Assembly (NCBI GenBank): GCA_024760905.1
Contig: CM045731.1
Span: forward strand, 48,969,501 to 49,033,500
Reading direction: 5' to 3'
Length of the DNA: 64,000 nucleotides
DNA from: Plotosus lineatus
Lineage: Eukaryota; Chordata; Actinopteri; Siluriformes; Plotosidae
Below are positions 32,339 to 42,765 of the stretch, piece after piece; positions within the stretch are counted from its first letter, which is position 1, and the number at the start of each line of letters is the position of its first letter. Made by a program: the position numbers and the translations under genes. The notes beneath the pieces were generated by a model, which saw only the letters and a list, made by a program, of their open reading frames with translations, did not search any database and was not told the origin of the DNA.

Positions 32339-32721
32339 CGGGCAAGGGTAGGCAATCTTATCCGCAAAGGGCCAGTGTGGGTGCAGGTTTTCACTTCAAC
32401 CAAACAATAGCCACACCTTCCACCTGTTTCCACCAATCAATGATCATCAAAAGAAAAGAAAAAAACCTAGGTTGGACATTACTGTTTCAATTCTGAAGTG
32501 GAGCCATCTTGGTGAGATCACATTACTGTTTGGTGATCTCACCAAGATGGCTCCACTTCAGAATTGAAACAGTAATGTCCAGTCTAGGCCCCCCCCCCCC
32601 CCCCCCGTTTCTTTTGATGATCAGTGATTGGTGGAAACAGGTGGAAGGTGTGGCTATTGTTTGGTTGAAGTGAAAACCTGCACCCACACCGGCCCTTTGC
32701 GGATAAGATTGCCCACCCCTG
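32339..32721. mobile_element. Hairpin MITE with hAT-like ends
   Basis: Almost the whole 383 bp is one inverted repeat: left arm ggcaatcttatccgcaaagg through gagccatcttggtgagatc, right arm its complement, with a loop of about 10 bp near 32525-32535. The right end caggggtgggcaatc (reverse) resembles hAT-type ends. A poly-C run (32588-32607) differs between arms. A clean 8-bp duplication is not visible; only gtct is shared by the flanks. Confidence 0.8.
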
Positions 32722-32800
32722 GTCTAGGGTGTACCTGTCCTCGCCCGGAGTCGGCTGAGATGGGCACCAGTCGCCTCGCGACCCTATTTACGCCACTTAT
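32722..32800 (+). mobile_element. L2-type tail of the split SINE
   Basis: This continues the SINE broken at 32338: gtctagggtgtacctgtcc, then gagtcggctgagatgggca and cgcgaccctatttacg. Confidence 0.75.
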
Positions 32801-33144
32801 TTTTCTTTTTTGGTTGCTGGATCAGCCGAAGCACTGGCAAAAGTGCCGTTAAAATAATTTTTATATTTTTAAATTTATTATTCCCCCCCCGCAGATCTCT
32901 GTATTATAAGCCGATGTCGAGAAAAAAAATCAAATCGTAATCAGACACAAAATCGTATCTTTAAATATTCTGTATAATTTTGTGTGTTCGCCTTCGAGAT
33001 CGCGTTTACATCTTTATATCAAAATAAATTCTCGCGTCAGGTATCGTGAGTCCAGACTCCCAGCATGCTTTGCGAGCGACTCTAATGAACAGATACAGTA
33101 CTGTAATGCTTTGTATTGAGATGCAATTTGCACTCTATACTGTA
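32801..33144. other. Intergenic, nothing recognised
   Basis: AT-rich sequence without recognisable genes; a short poly-C run lies near 32884. Confidence 0.4.
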
Positions 33145-33421
33145 TTTGTCACTGTCCCCCCCTCCCCCCCAGTGCGGCTAACTGGGTTATCAAAGGCGGG
33201 CCATGTCTCTCACTGTCTATGGTGAGAGGCATGTAAAAGAACCATTGCTGACTTTCGTAAAGAGTAGCTGCAAAGTCGTCAGCGTGTTTCTGTCCCTTGC
33301 TAAAAGGGTTGTGACAGGAAGGGCATCCGACGTAAAAACCTCTGCCAAATCAAACGTGTGAATCAGATGATTCGCTGTGGCGACTCCCGAGTAAAAGGGA
33401 AAAAGCCGAAAGGAAGACAAG
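33145..33421 (+). mobile_element. 5'-truncated tRNA-Glu-like SINE with RTE-type tail
   Basis: It starts within the body (cagtgcggctaactgggtta) with no tRNA-like head, then runs through catgtaaaagaaccattgct and the complete RTE-type tail (gttgtgacaggaagggcatc to gccgaaaggaagaca). 5' truncation fits LINE-driven insertion. Confidence 0.85.
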
Positions 33422-33820
33422 ACTGTATTTGATGATATTCCGAGCACCTCCAGTCAGCAACCAGATATTATACATGAAAATATTTTAAGTGACGAAACCT
33501 TCCTGTGCTATTAATATCAACAAAATAACAACAACAACAAATAAATTGTATTTTCCCCTGACACTTTTTTCAAAATTTGTAAATACTAATATTTTAAATC
33601 TAGTGGCCTTATTTTTTTCTTATTTCCTCCGACATCACTAAATTGGTGCTGAAAAATCCGTCAACCAGAAAATATATAATGAGAGGCTTCAGAATTAAGC
33701 AGTTCAGACAATGAATGAATGAGGGATACTCCAATGAGAATCACGGCAGTTGAATTGGGATTGCTTCAATTGACTTGTAGTCTCATCTTCTGTTATCGCG
33801 AGACTATGACGTTGCTCTTC
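33422..33820. other. Region upstream of rpl41
   Basis: No coding sequence. An (ACA)n-like run lies near 33520-33540. The final ~60 bp (including gactatgacgttgctcttc with a CRE-like tgacgt) probably belong to the rpl41 promoter. Confidence 0.5.
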
Positions 33821-33881
33821 TATAAAAAGACTCCGCCTCTTTTTGCACGTTCTCTTGAAGTCGTTCTCTTCCTTCTGTTCG
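33821..33881 (+). promoter_or_regulatory. rpl41: rpl41 TATA box and pyrimidine-rich (TOP-like) start
   Basis: TATA box tataaaaa lies at 33821-33828. About 40 bp downstream, gttctcttccttctgttcg (33863-33881) gives a C/T-rich start as in TOP mRNAs of ribosomal proteins. The donor gtaagg begins at 33882, so the first exon is short and untranslated. The exact start base is inferred. Confidence 0.7.
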
Positions 33882-34005
33882 GTAAGGAAGCTATTTGTTG
33901 TAGAACATATTTCAACCAGCCAATTTAATCCAAAGCAATCAGGCTTATCAGAAGCTCATCCGTTAATATTTTCGTCCTTTATCTTTTTACAGAAGCGTCA
34001 CAGAC

Positions 34006-34968
34006 ATGAGAGCGAAGGTATGTGGAGATTCTGGTAATGGTTTTAATTGTATAACAGTAGATTAGCATGTTGCCACGGAGCATTGTGGCTAAAACCTCAA
34101 AACATCCGACTACGAATGCAGCTAACTACATTTTATGTTTGTTGTTGATGGACTCTCGCTGTTTTTAGTTTGTTTTAGTAAATTATGTGGTGGTTTTGTG
34201 TTGCATAGGGACGTTTCTCGTTTAAATCCAGTATTTAAAAATTTTAAAGAAATTGTGTAAACTAGCATGAAAAAGAAAATGGTGGCGTATCGAGATGTTT
34301 GCACATGAAAACGCTTTACAGTGAATGTTTAACGGGATTAAATATGATCCAACGTGATCTTAACAATGCTCAATATTATCTTAGTGTTCAACTCCTTTAC
34401 GTTGTTATTGTTCCTGAATGCTAATTATTAGCATTAGCTGTGTCGCACGGCACGCGCATGTTGTAGCATGAGACGCTCTACGGAAGTCCTGAACTGATTC
34501 AGAGTTTAATGTTTTGATTCACTTGCGTGCAATCCTCAGCGTCGCCCCGCTATTTAAACTTGCATTTAATATTTACATTTAACTCAATTTGCAACGTTGG
34601 AGATTGTTCCAGGCTGGAGCAACACAAACAAAGTCCAGTATTAAAAGTGTCCTGGTCAAGAATCGGCTCATGAGTCAAATAACTTTGATTCATCTCGGTT
34701 AATGAGCAATGCACTTAACAGTATAAACCTGTTTACATGCATTTTCATCCAGTGGTGCACCTTTTTATTGAGGCTTTTTTTAAATGTTACCTTTTTTATC
34801 TCTCTTTCTGTAGTGGAGGAAGAAGCGTATGCGCAGGTGTGTATTCTCAATTATGTATCAATTATTAATCTGTTTGCCTTGAGGGGGGGGAATAATCTAA
34901 ACCAGTCTTTTTTTTTCCTCCCCAGGCTGAAGCGTAAAAGGAGAAAGATGAGGCAGAGGTCCAAGTAA
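34006..34968 (+). CDS. rpl41: 60S ribosomal protein L41 (eL41), complete
   Basis: Three coding pieces: 34006-34017 (MRAK), 34814-34836, 34926-34968 (ending QRSK, TAA). They join in frame to 25 residues, the usual family length, dominated by Arg and Lys (WRKKRMRR, then LKRKRRKMRQRSK). eL41 is the smallest ribosomal protein and forms an intersubunit bridge helix. The 5' UTR exon ends at 33881, and the ATG-bearing exon starts at 33993 after acceptor tttttacag. Acceptors tttctgtag and cctccccag, and donors gtatgt and gtgtgt, all follow GT-AG. The protein is far too short for ordinary ORF calling, yet each exon matches. It lies downstream of pa2g4 in the same orientation, as in human. Confidence 0.95.
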
Positions 34969-35215
34969 ACAGCCTTGTGTGCTGCAGCTGGGGTCGTGAT
35001 CATCCTGGATCCCCTTTCAGGGTCTTGTGAAGGGAAAAAGTCTGGCTGGAGTGATATCCATCTTGCGTGAAGCGACTCGTGATGGGGAATGCTTCCCTCG
35101 CCAGGCTGGCCTGTTGGATATTGGGCTTGACCTTACCGGCTCTTATAGACTTCCCAAATTTGCAAATGCAGCACTGTTTTGATTATCTGTTCAATAAAAG
35201 TTTGGGTTAAATGTT
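34969..35215 (+). other. rpl41: rpl41 3' UTR with poly(A) signal
   Basis: AATAAA at 35193-35198 (ttcaataaaagtttggg) lies about 225 bp after the stop codon, a standard 3' end. A further AATAAA near 35346 could be a weaker alternative. Confidence 0.75.
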
Positions 35216-37414
35216 AATTGTTGTTTTTTGCAGAAATGATTTCATGGGGCATGAGACTGCATGTGTTGTAGCTAAGTGTACAACTAGTTTTCAGGACTTG
35301 ATAACTTTTGCTGATGCAATTTCATTCTGTGGGTCACTTGCTTAAATAAAATATTATGTACTTCAATGTGGCCAGATGAACATTGGCTCATGTTGCACTG
35401 TTCACATACCTGGTGTAATAGCATTTGCAAGAGGGCAGCATCAGCAAAATTGGTTTGGCATTAGCAGCTTTTGCTTAGCCGTGCACCCCCTTAAAAAAAG
35501 CCATTGTTTTTTCAGCATTCATTTTGCTCAATATCTGAAATAATTGTCAAGCCAGCCTTTGTGATTATAGGTGTTAATATGATCACATCCTGCTCCTTGG
35601 TATAATTTTTTTTTAATGTAGCCTTGGGGTTTCTTATGACTGGATGCTGTTTATAGTAATTAGGGGTCCAAGCAGCAGTTTGATAAACCTTTTGTAATTG
35701 AATGGTGCCATAGCCTGTTACACATTTGTGATTTTAAGACAAATATGAGTTAATCGAACTTGGGATTTTGACTGCAATGTTCTGCTTTGAACATGTGGAG
35801 AGTCTCCTATTGTTAGACTGCCATCACCTTGTTTACCATTTTCTATGGACTTGCAGGTCATGATACTGAGTTCATTTGCTGATCTTATTCTTCTACCACT
35901 TTTATGGGATAATCTGTGACCTTGCCCCCCCCCCCCCCAAAAAAAATCTCAATCACCTATGCTTTTTTTTTTTTTTTTTTTCCCTCTATTTGATCCATAT
36001 TAATACAGTGGGCAACCTTTAGTACCAACAGGTATGATCAGTTATGACCAAGCTATCAGATATTTAGATTACATCAGGGTTGTTTGCAGTGTATACAAAT
36101 ACATACAGGGCAATGGTTAAAATCAACCTCTGGGCCCTTGGGGTGATGTGTAAACATCAGCATTATTAAAAAAAAAAAACTAGACCCTTGGCCTTGAGCT
36201 TTTCACAATAAATACTAAAAGATTTCTGAAAACTTTTAGGTTAGCAAGTCAGCCTGGTTCCTGCATCTGGACACAGAACAGATTGTTCATTAATAGAATT
36301 ATGGAAGTTTTCCTTGAAATCTGATTTTTATTGGTCTGTTCAAAATTAAGGCCATAGCCTGCTGAAGGATCACAACAGTGGCTACTTAAACAAATGGTCC
36401 TCTCCATGTGACTGCAAGCTGCTGCCCAGTTAACTTACTAATTTGCACCTTGTGCAGTTTATATTGATCATGCAGTATGTCCAGCAGCTACCTGAAATGT
36501 CCGAGCTCCATAGAGTCATCCTGAGCTTGGACTATGTATGGAAGCAGGTTCTTCCTGGGTTTGTGTAGGATTCCTTCATAATCTGATAACTGTCAATGGC
36601 ACCTTGTAGTGACATCTGGAGTGAATTCTTTCACCATAGATACATTAGGTTTGGATCCAGTGCAAATGAGACCGATTTATTGAAGATAACCGCCTTGTGT
36701 TTTTAATTGTTAAAATCATCCATGGGCAAAACAGTTAATTGGAAGTTCATATCCATAAATTTACATTGTGTACTGAGAAGCATTTCGGATCACAAGAAAT
36801 CGATGCAACCACATTAAATTAACACTGAAAATTATTGAAACGGGAAAAGACTTTTCTCTATACCATATAGCAATGGAAGATTTTCCTAAGGGTACCTGAT
36901 TAGAGCGGTACTTCTCAAATAGTGGGGCAGTGCTGTGATGCAGGGGTTTTCTGGAATAGTGTACGAGAATTAAGTGTAATTTCACCTCCACTCCACAGTG
37001 GCAGTGATTTTTTTCCCCCCATGAGTAAATGATATGAAGTGCAGTAAACAATCCCTCAAGAAACAACACGGAAAAAGAGACAGAGATATTAAGACAAAAA
37101 TAAGTTGAATGGGTTTAAATAAGGATTTTTTTTTTTTAATTTCAGACACATTGGTGCATTCTAAATCTTTTATGTTACAGATTAAAAAGCAATGTTAATG
37201 TTTTTTTTAATTGTAAGTCATACTATATTTCTTTTTTGTTTTTAATGTTACGAAACATAAAATGTTATGCAGAGGTGTACTAATAGCAATTTTATCGACA
37301 AATGTACTATTTGTCGTCACGGGGAAGTGGGGGAGCGTGAAATGTTTTTTATTCCTAGAGGGGGCGCCACAGAAAATAATTGAGAAGCACTGGATAAGAG
37401 TGAAGCAATTCCAG
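35216..37414. other. Repeat-poor intergenic stretch between rpl41 and the SINE cluster
   Basis: No coding sequence and no recognised transposon from 35216 to about 37130. Poly-C/poly-A at 35925-35946 and poly-T near 35965-35981 are the only simple repeats of note. From 37130 it becomes AT-rich. The expected neighbour zc3h10 is not seen here. Confidence 0.5.
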
Positions 37415-37760
37415 GGAGGGCTGTGGTGGTCTAGTGGTATAGGGCGCTGGATCGCTGATCCAAAGGTTGGGGGTTCGAGTCCCACTCTCCACAAGGTTGT
37501 CACTGTCCTCCCCAGTGCAGCTAACTGGGTTATCAAAGGCGGGCCATGTCTCTCACTGTCTATGGTGAGAGGCATGTAAAAGAACCATTGCTGACTTTCG
37601 TAAAGAGTAGGCTGCGTAGCCGTCAGCGTGTTTCCGCCCTGCGATGGCCTGGCGAGCTGTCCAGGGTGTACTCTGCCCTTGCCCTGAGTTGGCTGGGATG
37701 GGCACCAGCCTCCCCGCGACCCTAATTAGGATGAAGCGGTTACAGAAACTGAACTGAACA
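37415..37760 (+). mobile_element. tRNA-Glu-like SINE with L2-type tail, full body
   Basis: The head (ggctgtggtggtctagtgg, box B gggttcgagtccc), shared body (cagctaactgggttatcaaa, catgtaaaagaaccattgct) and L2-type tail (ccctgcgatggcctggcga to ccctaattaggatgaagcgg) are all complete. It is the reference for the L2-tailed form. Confidence 0.9.
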
Positions 37761-37766
37761 ATTCCA

Positions 37767-38515
37767 GGGAGTCCTCGGTTTACGACGCTGATCCGTTTTT
37801 AAGACGTGATGTAACCCGAATTTCAGTGTAAGTCAGAACATAACAAAATATACTGAAAAGTACTGTACGTACAGTGCTATAATAAAATGTAACAGTTAAT
37901 CACATAAAAAAGTATAAAAAAAAAAAAGAAAACAATTCCTTACCACAAGAATGAAATACAGTAAGAGAGGGAGAGACAGGCTTATTGTGCTGGAGAAGCT
38001 GGGGCCGGTGAGCCTGGAGTAGTAGATGCAGCTGAGGTAGAGGGTACAGGATCTCTTGCAGGCCTCACTACCTTCTTAAAATACTGCTCCAGGTTAGACT
38101 GGACAGAGAGCAACCTCTTCTCATCCAAGATCTCCTTGAAGCATTGCATTAAATCCATGATGCCTCTGGAAACCCTAGTGAACTTTTACAAGTTGGAATC
38201 CTGAGCCTCAAAAGTTGCCAACGCTTGCTGCATCTTGTGCGCCCAAAACTAGTTCGCGTTTGTTTACGTAACCGAGTAAGACATAATAACGCGTAATATT
38301 ACAGTACCAAGACTGAGCGAAGGGCCGTCTTCCTTGACCCACAACCACAACATCGCGTATTCTTCCGCTTCGCACGCCCGAAACTAGTTCGCGTTTGTTT
38401 ACGTAATTGCGAAAGACGTAATGACACGTAATATTATTTTTTATATTTTTATGGGGGCGTGTTTGTAACCACGAAACGGTGTAAGTTGGGACCGGTGTAA
38501 ACCGAGGACTTCCTG
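37767..38515 (-). mobile_element. pogo/Tigger DNA transposon, deleted
   Basis: Terminal inverted repeats: left cagggagtcctcggtttac, right gtaaaccgaggacttcctg. The minus strand between 38225 and 37982 encodes the C-terminal tail of a Tigger transposase (KMQQALATFEAQDSNL, then after one stop IMDLMQCFKEILDEKRLLS, SNLEQYFKKVVRPARDP) ending TAA at 37982-37984. The DDE core is missing. Inside it, a segment is tandemly duplicated (see 38229-38436). Confidence 0.85.
38229..38436. repeat. Two-unit tandem repeat inside the Tigger element
   Basis: The units begin gcgcccaaaactagttcgcg (about 38238) and cgcccgaaactagttcgcg (about 38375) and both run through tgtttacgtaa to gtaatatta; period about 137 bp, with modest divergence. 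Confidence 0.8.
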
Positions 38516-38728
38516 CACGTACACTGTACCTAGTGACTTCTCTACACAAAGACAGTGTGTAAGAGTTCAGTGTTTCTACCGCCATCTGGTGGTGCAGTTC
38601 CAGATTACAACTGAATAACCCCCCCCCCCCCCCAAAAAAAAAAAAAAAAGTGTTGCAAGGTGGCAGCCTCTATGATAGGAGACTCACTCCTCATGTAGAT
38701 AATAAGCATCCTATTGGCAGGTTCACGG

Positions 38729-39055
38729 GCAGTGGTGGCCTGCATGGTGGTAAAAGGTGCTGGATGATTGCTCCTAAGGTTGGGGGTTCAAGCCCCACTC
38801 TCAACAGGTTGTCACTGTAGTGCAGCTAACTGGGTTATCAAAGGCTGACCAAGTCTCTCACTGTCTATGGTGTGAGGCATGTAAAAGAACCATTGCTGAC
38901 TTTTGACTAGAGCAAGCTACATATCCATTAGCATGTTTCCACCCTGTGATGGCCTGGTGAGCCGTCCAGGGTTGACTCTGCTCTTTCTCGGAGTTGGCTG
39001 GGATGGGTGCCAGCCTCCCCTTGACCCTAATTAGGATTAAGAAAATTAATGAATG
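38729..39055 (+). mobile_element. tRNA-Glu-like SINE with L2-type tail, diverged
   Basis: The head gggcagtggtggcctgcat, box B gggttcaagcccc, the shared body and the L2-type tail (accctgtgatggcctggtg to taattaggattaag) are recognisable with scattered changes. A poly-C/poly-A tract precedes it at 38620-38649. Confidence 0.82.
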
Positions 39056-39126
39056 TCAGGTTCCAAAATCTCAGTGTCTTTCTTTTAAGTGATCATAGAT
39101 GAAGAAAAAAAAATATTTCTTGTTAG

Positions 39127-39705
39127 CTGCATGGTGGCGTAGTGCTGAGCACATCCGCCTCACAACAAGAAAAGGTTAGAGTCCCAGATTTGGCGAGGGC
39201 ATTTCTGCATGTGCATATTCTCCCTGTGCTTGCATTGATTTCCTCTAGGTACTCCGGTTTCTTCTGACAAGTCCAAAGACATGCACATTAGGCTGGCTGG
39301 ATGTTTCTGAAATGCTACTTGATGTGACTGAGTCCCCCAGTGCAGCTAACTGGGTTATCAAAGGCGGGCCATGTCTCTCACTGTCTATGGTGAGAGGCAT
39401 GTAAAAGAACCATTGCTGACTTTCGTAAAGAGGAGATGCAAAGCCGTCAGCGTGTTTCTGTCCCTTGCTAAAGGGTTGTGACAGGAAGGGCATCCGACGT
39501 AAAAACCTCTGCCAAATCAAATGTGCGAATCAGATGATTCGCTGTGGCGACTCCCGAGTAAAAGGGAAAAAGCCGAAAAGATGACAGACTTGATGTGACT
39601 GAGTATTGAATAAGAATTGTTGTGTATTGTTGTGTATTGGCCCTGTCATCAACTAGTGTCAGATGACATAACCTCCAGCCTCCCTGCAACCTTAATAGAA
39701 TTGAG
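39127..39705 (+). mobile_element. tRNA-Val-like SINE with a nested SINE
   Basis: The outer SINE starts gctgcatggtggcgtagtg and its diverged core runs to 39333. The L2-like tail resumes at 39605 (ttggccctgtcatcaacta) and ends near 39705. A Glu-like SINE is nested inside. Confidence 0.7.
39334..39587 (+). mobile_element. 5'-truncated Glu-like SINE with RTE-type tail, 17-bp TSD
   Basis: It starts in the body (cccccagtgcagctaactgg) and ends with the RTE-type tail (gccgaaaagatgacag). The duplication acttgatgtgactgagt at 39317-39333 and 39588-39604 is perfect. Confidence 0.92.
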
Positions 39706-39813
39706 CATTTAAGTAAGTGTGTATTCCTTGATGATACATTTGATTTATGTGAATATATCCTCCAGAATTTTACACTTTTAAATGCTCAAGTGAGAACAAC
39801 AATAGGTATCCAC

Positions 39814-39836
39814 CACACACACACACACACACACAC
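39814..39836. repeat. (AC)n microsatellite
   Basis: A run of about 11 AC dinucleotides just upstream of the Mutator-like element. Confidence 0.9.
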
Positions 39837-39875
39837 CACCCACTTCCTTCAGATACTATATAAAAATGGTATCAG

Positions 39876-40851
39876 GACACTTACCCCTAGACAACTACCC
39901 CCCAGACAAACCCCCCCACCCACCCACCCCAGGACAATCATCTAAAGATCTTTAAGTTTAATCTGTGGATAAAGGCTCAGTTAGGTACTTTGATCTTATG
40001 CCTTTGTCTAATTTTTTTCTAAATGTTTTCTCTCCTTTGGGCAAGCCATAACTAATATGCCTAGCTTCAGTTTCAAAGAAAGTGGCATGTTAATTCGCCT
40101 GGCCCCTGCGCCGCAAACAATACCGCTAGTCTGTGTCAAATATTTTAAATGGGCCTATCATACACTGAAAATGTGTGTCACAGCTCGGTCAATGAGCATT
40201 TATTCCACTAGATGACATCAATGACGCATTCTAAACACTGTCAGAGCTTATGTCAGAAGCTGCCCAACCAGTAGCCGACTACTTCGAAGATACCTTCATT
40301 GGCCGTCCTCACCGTCGTGGTCGTCAACCGTCAGCATCCCCCCCATCCAATGTGGAATGTGAAGAATCGAGTTGAAGGACTTCCACGTACCAACAACCAC
40401 ATTGAGGGATGGCACTGCCACATGCAGTCTAATGCTGCAGCTTCCCACCCCAACCTCTGGACATTCTTAGCAGTGTTATGACAGGAACAAATATTAAATG
40501 AGATTCTAACGGCTCAGATGTCAGGAGGTGTACCAGCTCCACCTCAGAGAGAGAAGTACAAAGCCATCACGCAACGCCTGACTAAAATTGTTGCTGACTA
40601 CGAGAACAGACCTTTAGTATATTATCTAAGAGGAATTGCACAAAATATTCAATTATAAATGCTTAAATGATATGTTTCATTTGTACATTGATCATGTTTA
40701 TGAATAAAACATTAAATCTCAATGAAAGATATTTCTTATTATTATTTTGTATTATCATCTTTCATACACATACATTCATTGACTATCCCCATCAAAGTAA
40801 ATTTGACAGGGGTGGTTGTTCTCGAGGGTAAACGTCTCGGGGGTAAGTGTC
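39876..40851 (+). mobile_element. Mutator-like (MULE) element, internally deleted
   Basis: Terminal inverted repeats: left gacacttacccctagacaac, right (reversed) gacacttacccccgagacgt, continuing with weaker similarity into C-rich text on both sides. The interior encodes only the C-terminal part of a MULE transposase (about 40260-40658). No clear 9-bp target duplication is visible at the flanks. Confidence 0.75.
40260..40658 (+). pseudogene. MULE-type transposase C-terminal remnant
   Basis: Pieces in shifting frames read VADYFEDTFIGRPHRRGR, then MWNVKNRVEGLPRTNNHIEG with WHCHMQSNAAASHPNLWTF, and after a stop REKYKAITQRLTKIVADYEN with RPLVYYLRGIAQN. The NN-x-EGWH pattern and the closing DYxxRPLxYYLRGIA block are features I associate with MULE transposases of the FLYWCH-linked animal type. 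The catalytic domain is deleted and at least two frame breaks are present. Confidence 0.72.
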
Positions 40852-41351
40852 GGAGAAAAATAAAAAATATCGTAGAAATGGATGCAAAAACGTCCATTTA
40901 TACAAAGCATTTTTAATGCAATCAGTGCATTAATGGAACTAGAAGTGGTTTGTAAATCTACACTCAATTTCTTCAACATGTACTGCATTTGTTTTTAAAA
41001 GACCATACACCTCCATTTAGGATATATTGTTCTGGAATTCTTTTTAACGCTTAACAGACGTGTCAGATGTTCCTATGAATTGTGTACCTGATCTGCAGCC
41101 TGCAGGCCCTTTTAACTCATCACACACGGTTTCCACATGCTGCAGCTTGTCACATGCTTCTAATGTGTAAACACCTTCAGCACAATGCTAATATAAAAGT
41201 CAAGAAGGCTCGGTGTGAGCTGACGCACTGACACGGTTTTCGGTAATGGATGTGATGCCTGTCATTGAGATCTTTCTCAACATGTTTACACTTGGGGAGA
41301 TGAATAAAGAAAAAATTTAAGGTGTGGGGGGGACTCAGAACTCGAAGAGTA
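40852..41351. other. Intergenic, nothing recognised
   Basis: No recognised element or gene between the MULE and the Tc1 copy. Confidence 0.5.
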
Positions 41352-42765
41352 TATACTCATCCTTCTCAAAAAAATTAGCATATTGTGATAAAGTTCATAA
41401 TTTTCTGTAATGTACTGACAAAAATTAAACTTTCATATATTTTAGATTCATTGCACACCAACTGAAATATTTCAGTTTTTTTATTGTTTTAATACTGATG
41501 ATTTTGGCATACAGCTCATGAAAACCCAAAATTCCTATCTCAACAAATTAGCATATCATGAAAAGGTAGTCTAAACGAGTTATTAACCTAATCATCTGAA
41601 TCAACCAATTAACTCTAAACACCTGCAAAAGATTCCTGAGGCTTTTAAAAACTCCCAGCCTGGTTCATTACTCAAAACCGCAGTCATGGATAAGACTGCC
41701 GACCTGACTGCTGTCCAGAAGGCCATCATTGACACCTTCAAGCAAGAGGGTAAGACACAAAGAAATCTCTGAGTGAATGGGCTGTTCCCAGAGTGCTGTA
41801 TCAAGCCACCTCAGTGGGACGTCTGTGGGAAGGAAAAAGTGTGGCAGAAAACACTGCACAACCAGAAGAGGTGAACAGACCCTGAGGAAGATTGTGGAGA
41901 AGGGCCGATTCCTGACCTTGGGGGACCTGTGGAAGCAGTGGACTGGGCTACAGGTGCCGCATTCTCCAGGTCAAGCCACTTTTGAACCAGAAACAGCGGC
42001 AGAAGAAAGTACTTTTTTTGGATGAAAGCAAATTTTGCATGTCATTCGGAAATCAAGGTGCCAGAGTCTGGAGGAAGACTGGGGAGAAGGAAATGCCAAA
42101 ATGCCTGAAGTCCAGTGTCAAGTACCCACAGTCAGTGATGGTCTGGGGTGCCATGTCAGCTGCTGGTGTTGGTCCACTGTGTTTTATCAAGGGCAGGGAC
42201 ACTGCAGCTAGCTATCAGGAGATTTTGGGGCATTTCATGCCTCCATCTGCTGAAAAGCTTTATGGAGATGATTTCATTTTTCAGCACGACCTGGCACCTG
42301 CTCACAGTGCCAAAACCACTGGTAAATAGTTTACTGACCATGGTATTACTGTGCTCAATTGGCCTGCCAACTCTCCTGACCTGAACCCCATAGAGAATCT
42401 GTGGGATATTGTGAAGAGAAAGTTGAGAGACACCAGACCCAACACTGTGGATGAGCTTAAGGCCGCTATCGAAGCATCCTGGGCCTCCATAGCACCTCAG
42501 CCAGGTTGACTTTTTGTATTAAAAACACTTTTTTTTTTTTTTTTTTTTTTTTATTGGTCGGATGAAATATGCTAAATTTTTTTTGATAGGGATTTTTGGT
42601 TTTTTACTTTTTTGCCAAAATTATCAATATTAAAACAAAAGGCTTGAACTACTTCAGTTGTGTGTAATGACAAACATTAGACTTTCATATATTTTAATCA
42701 GTACATTGCAGAAAATAATGAACTTTATCACAATATGCTAATTTTTTTAGAAGGACTAGTATATC
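41352..42765 (+). mobile_element. Tc1/mariner element, longer copy
   Basis: Terminal repeats gtgataaagttcataattt at the left and the inverse aatgaactttatcacaata at the right match those of the element at 22320. It retains the transposase start near 41687 (MDKTADLTAVQKAIIDTFKQ) and the whole gene region, but with frameshifts and stops. A poly-T insertion and deletion near 42530-42553 replace the gene's end. Confidence 0.92.
41687..42507 (+). pseudogene. Tc1 transposase pseudogene
   Basis: The frame opens at ATG 41687 with the DNA-binding N-terminus, hits a stop near 41772, and continues in other frames. The catalytic text FLDESKFCMSF (near 42010), FQHDLAPAHSAKT (near 42280) and NSPDLNPIENLWD (near 42370) is present, interrupted by a stop near 42328. 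The C-terminal end is lost near 42507. It is inactive but supplies the N-terminal part missing in the other copy. Confidence 0.88.

Noticed and set aside
32185..32852. Two short frames with the same peptide start (MVETGGRCGYCLVEV) on opposite strands
   Set aside because: They are the two arms of the hairpin MITE read from either side, not genes.
34018..34813. Possible intronic snoRNA in rpl41 intron
   Set aside because: No convincing C/D or H/ACA box pair with flanking stem was found by eye.
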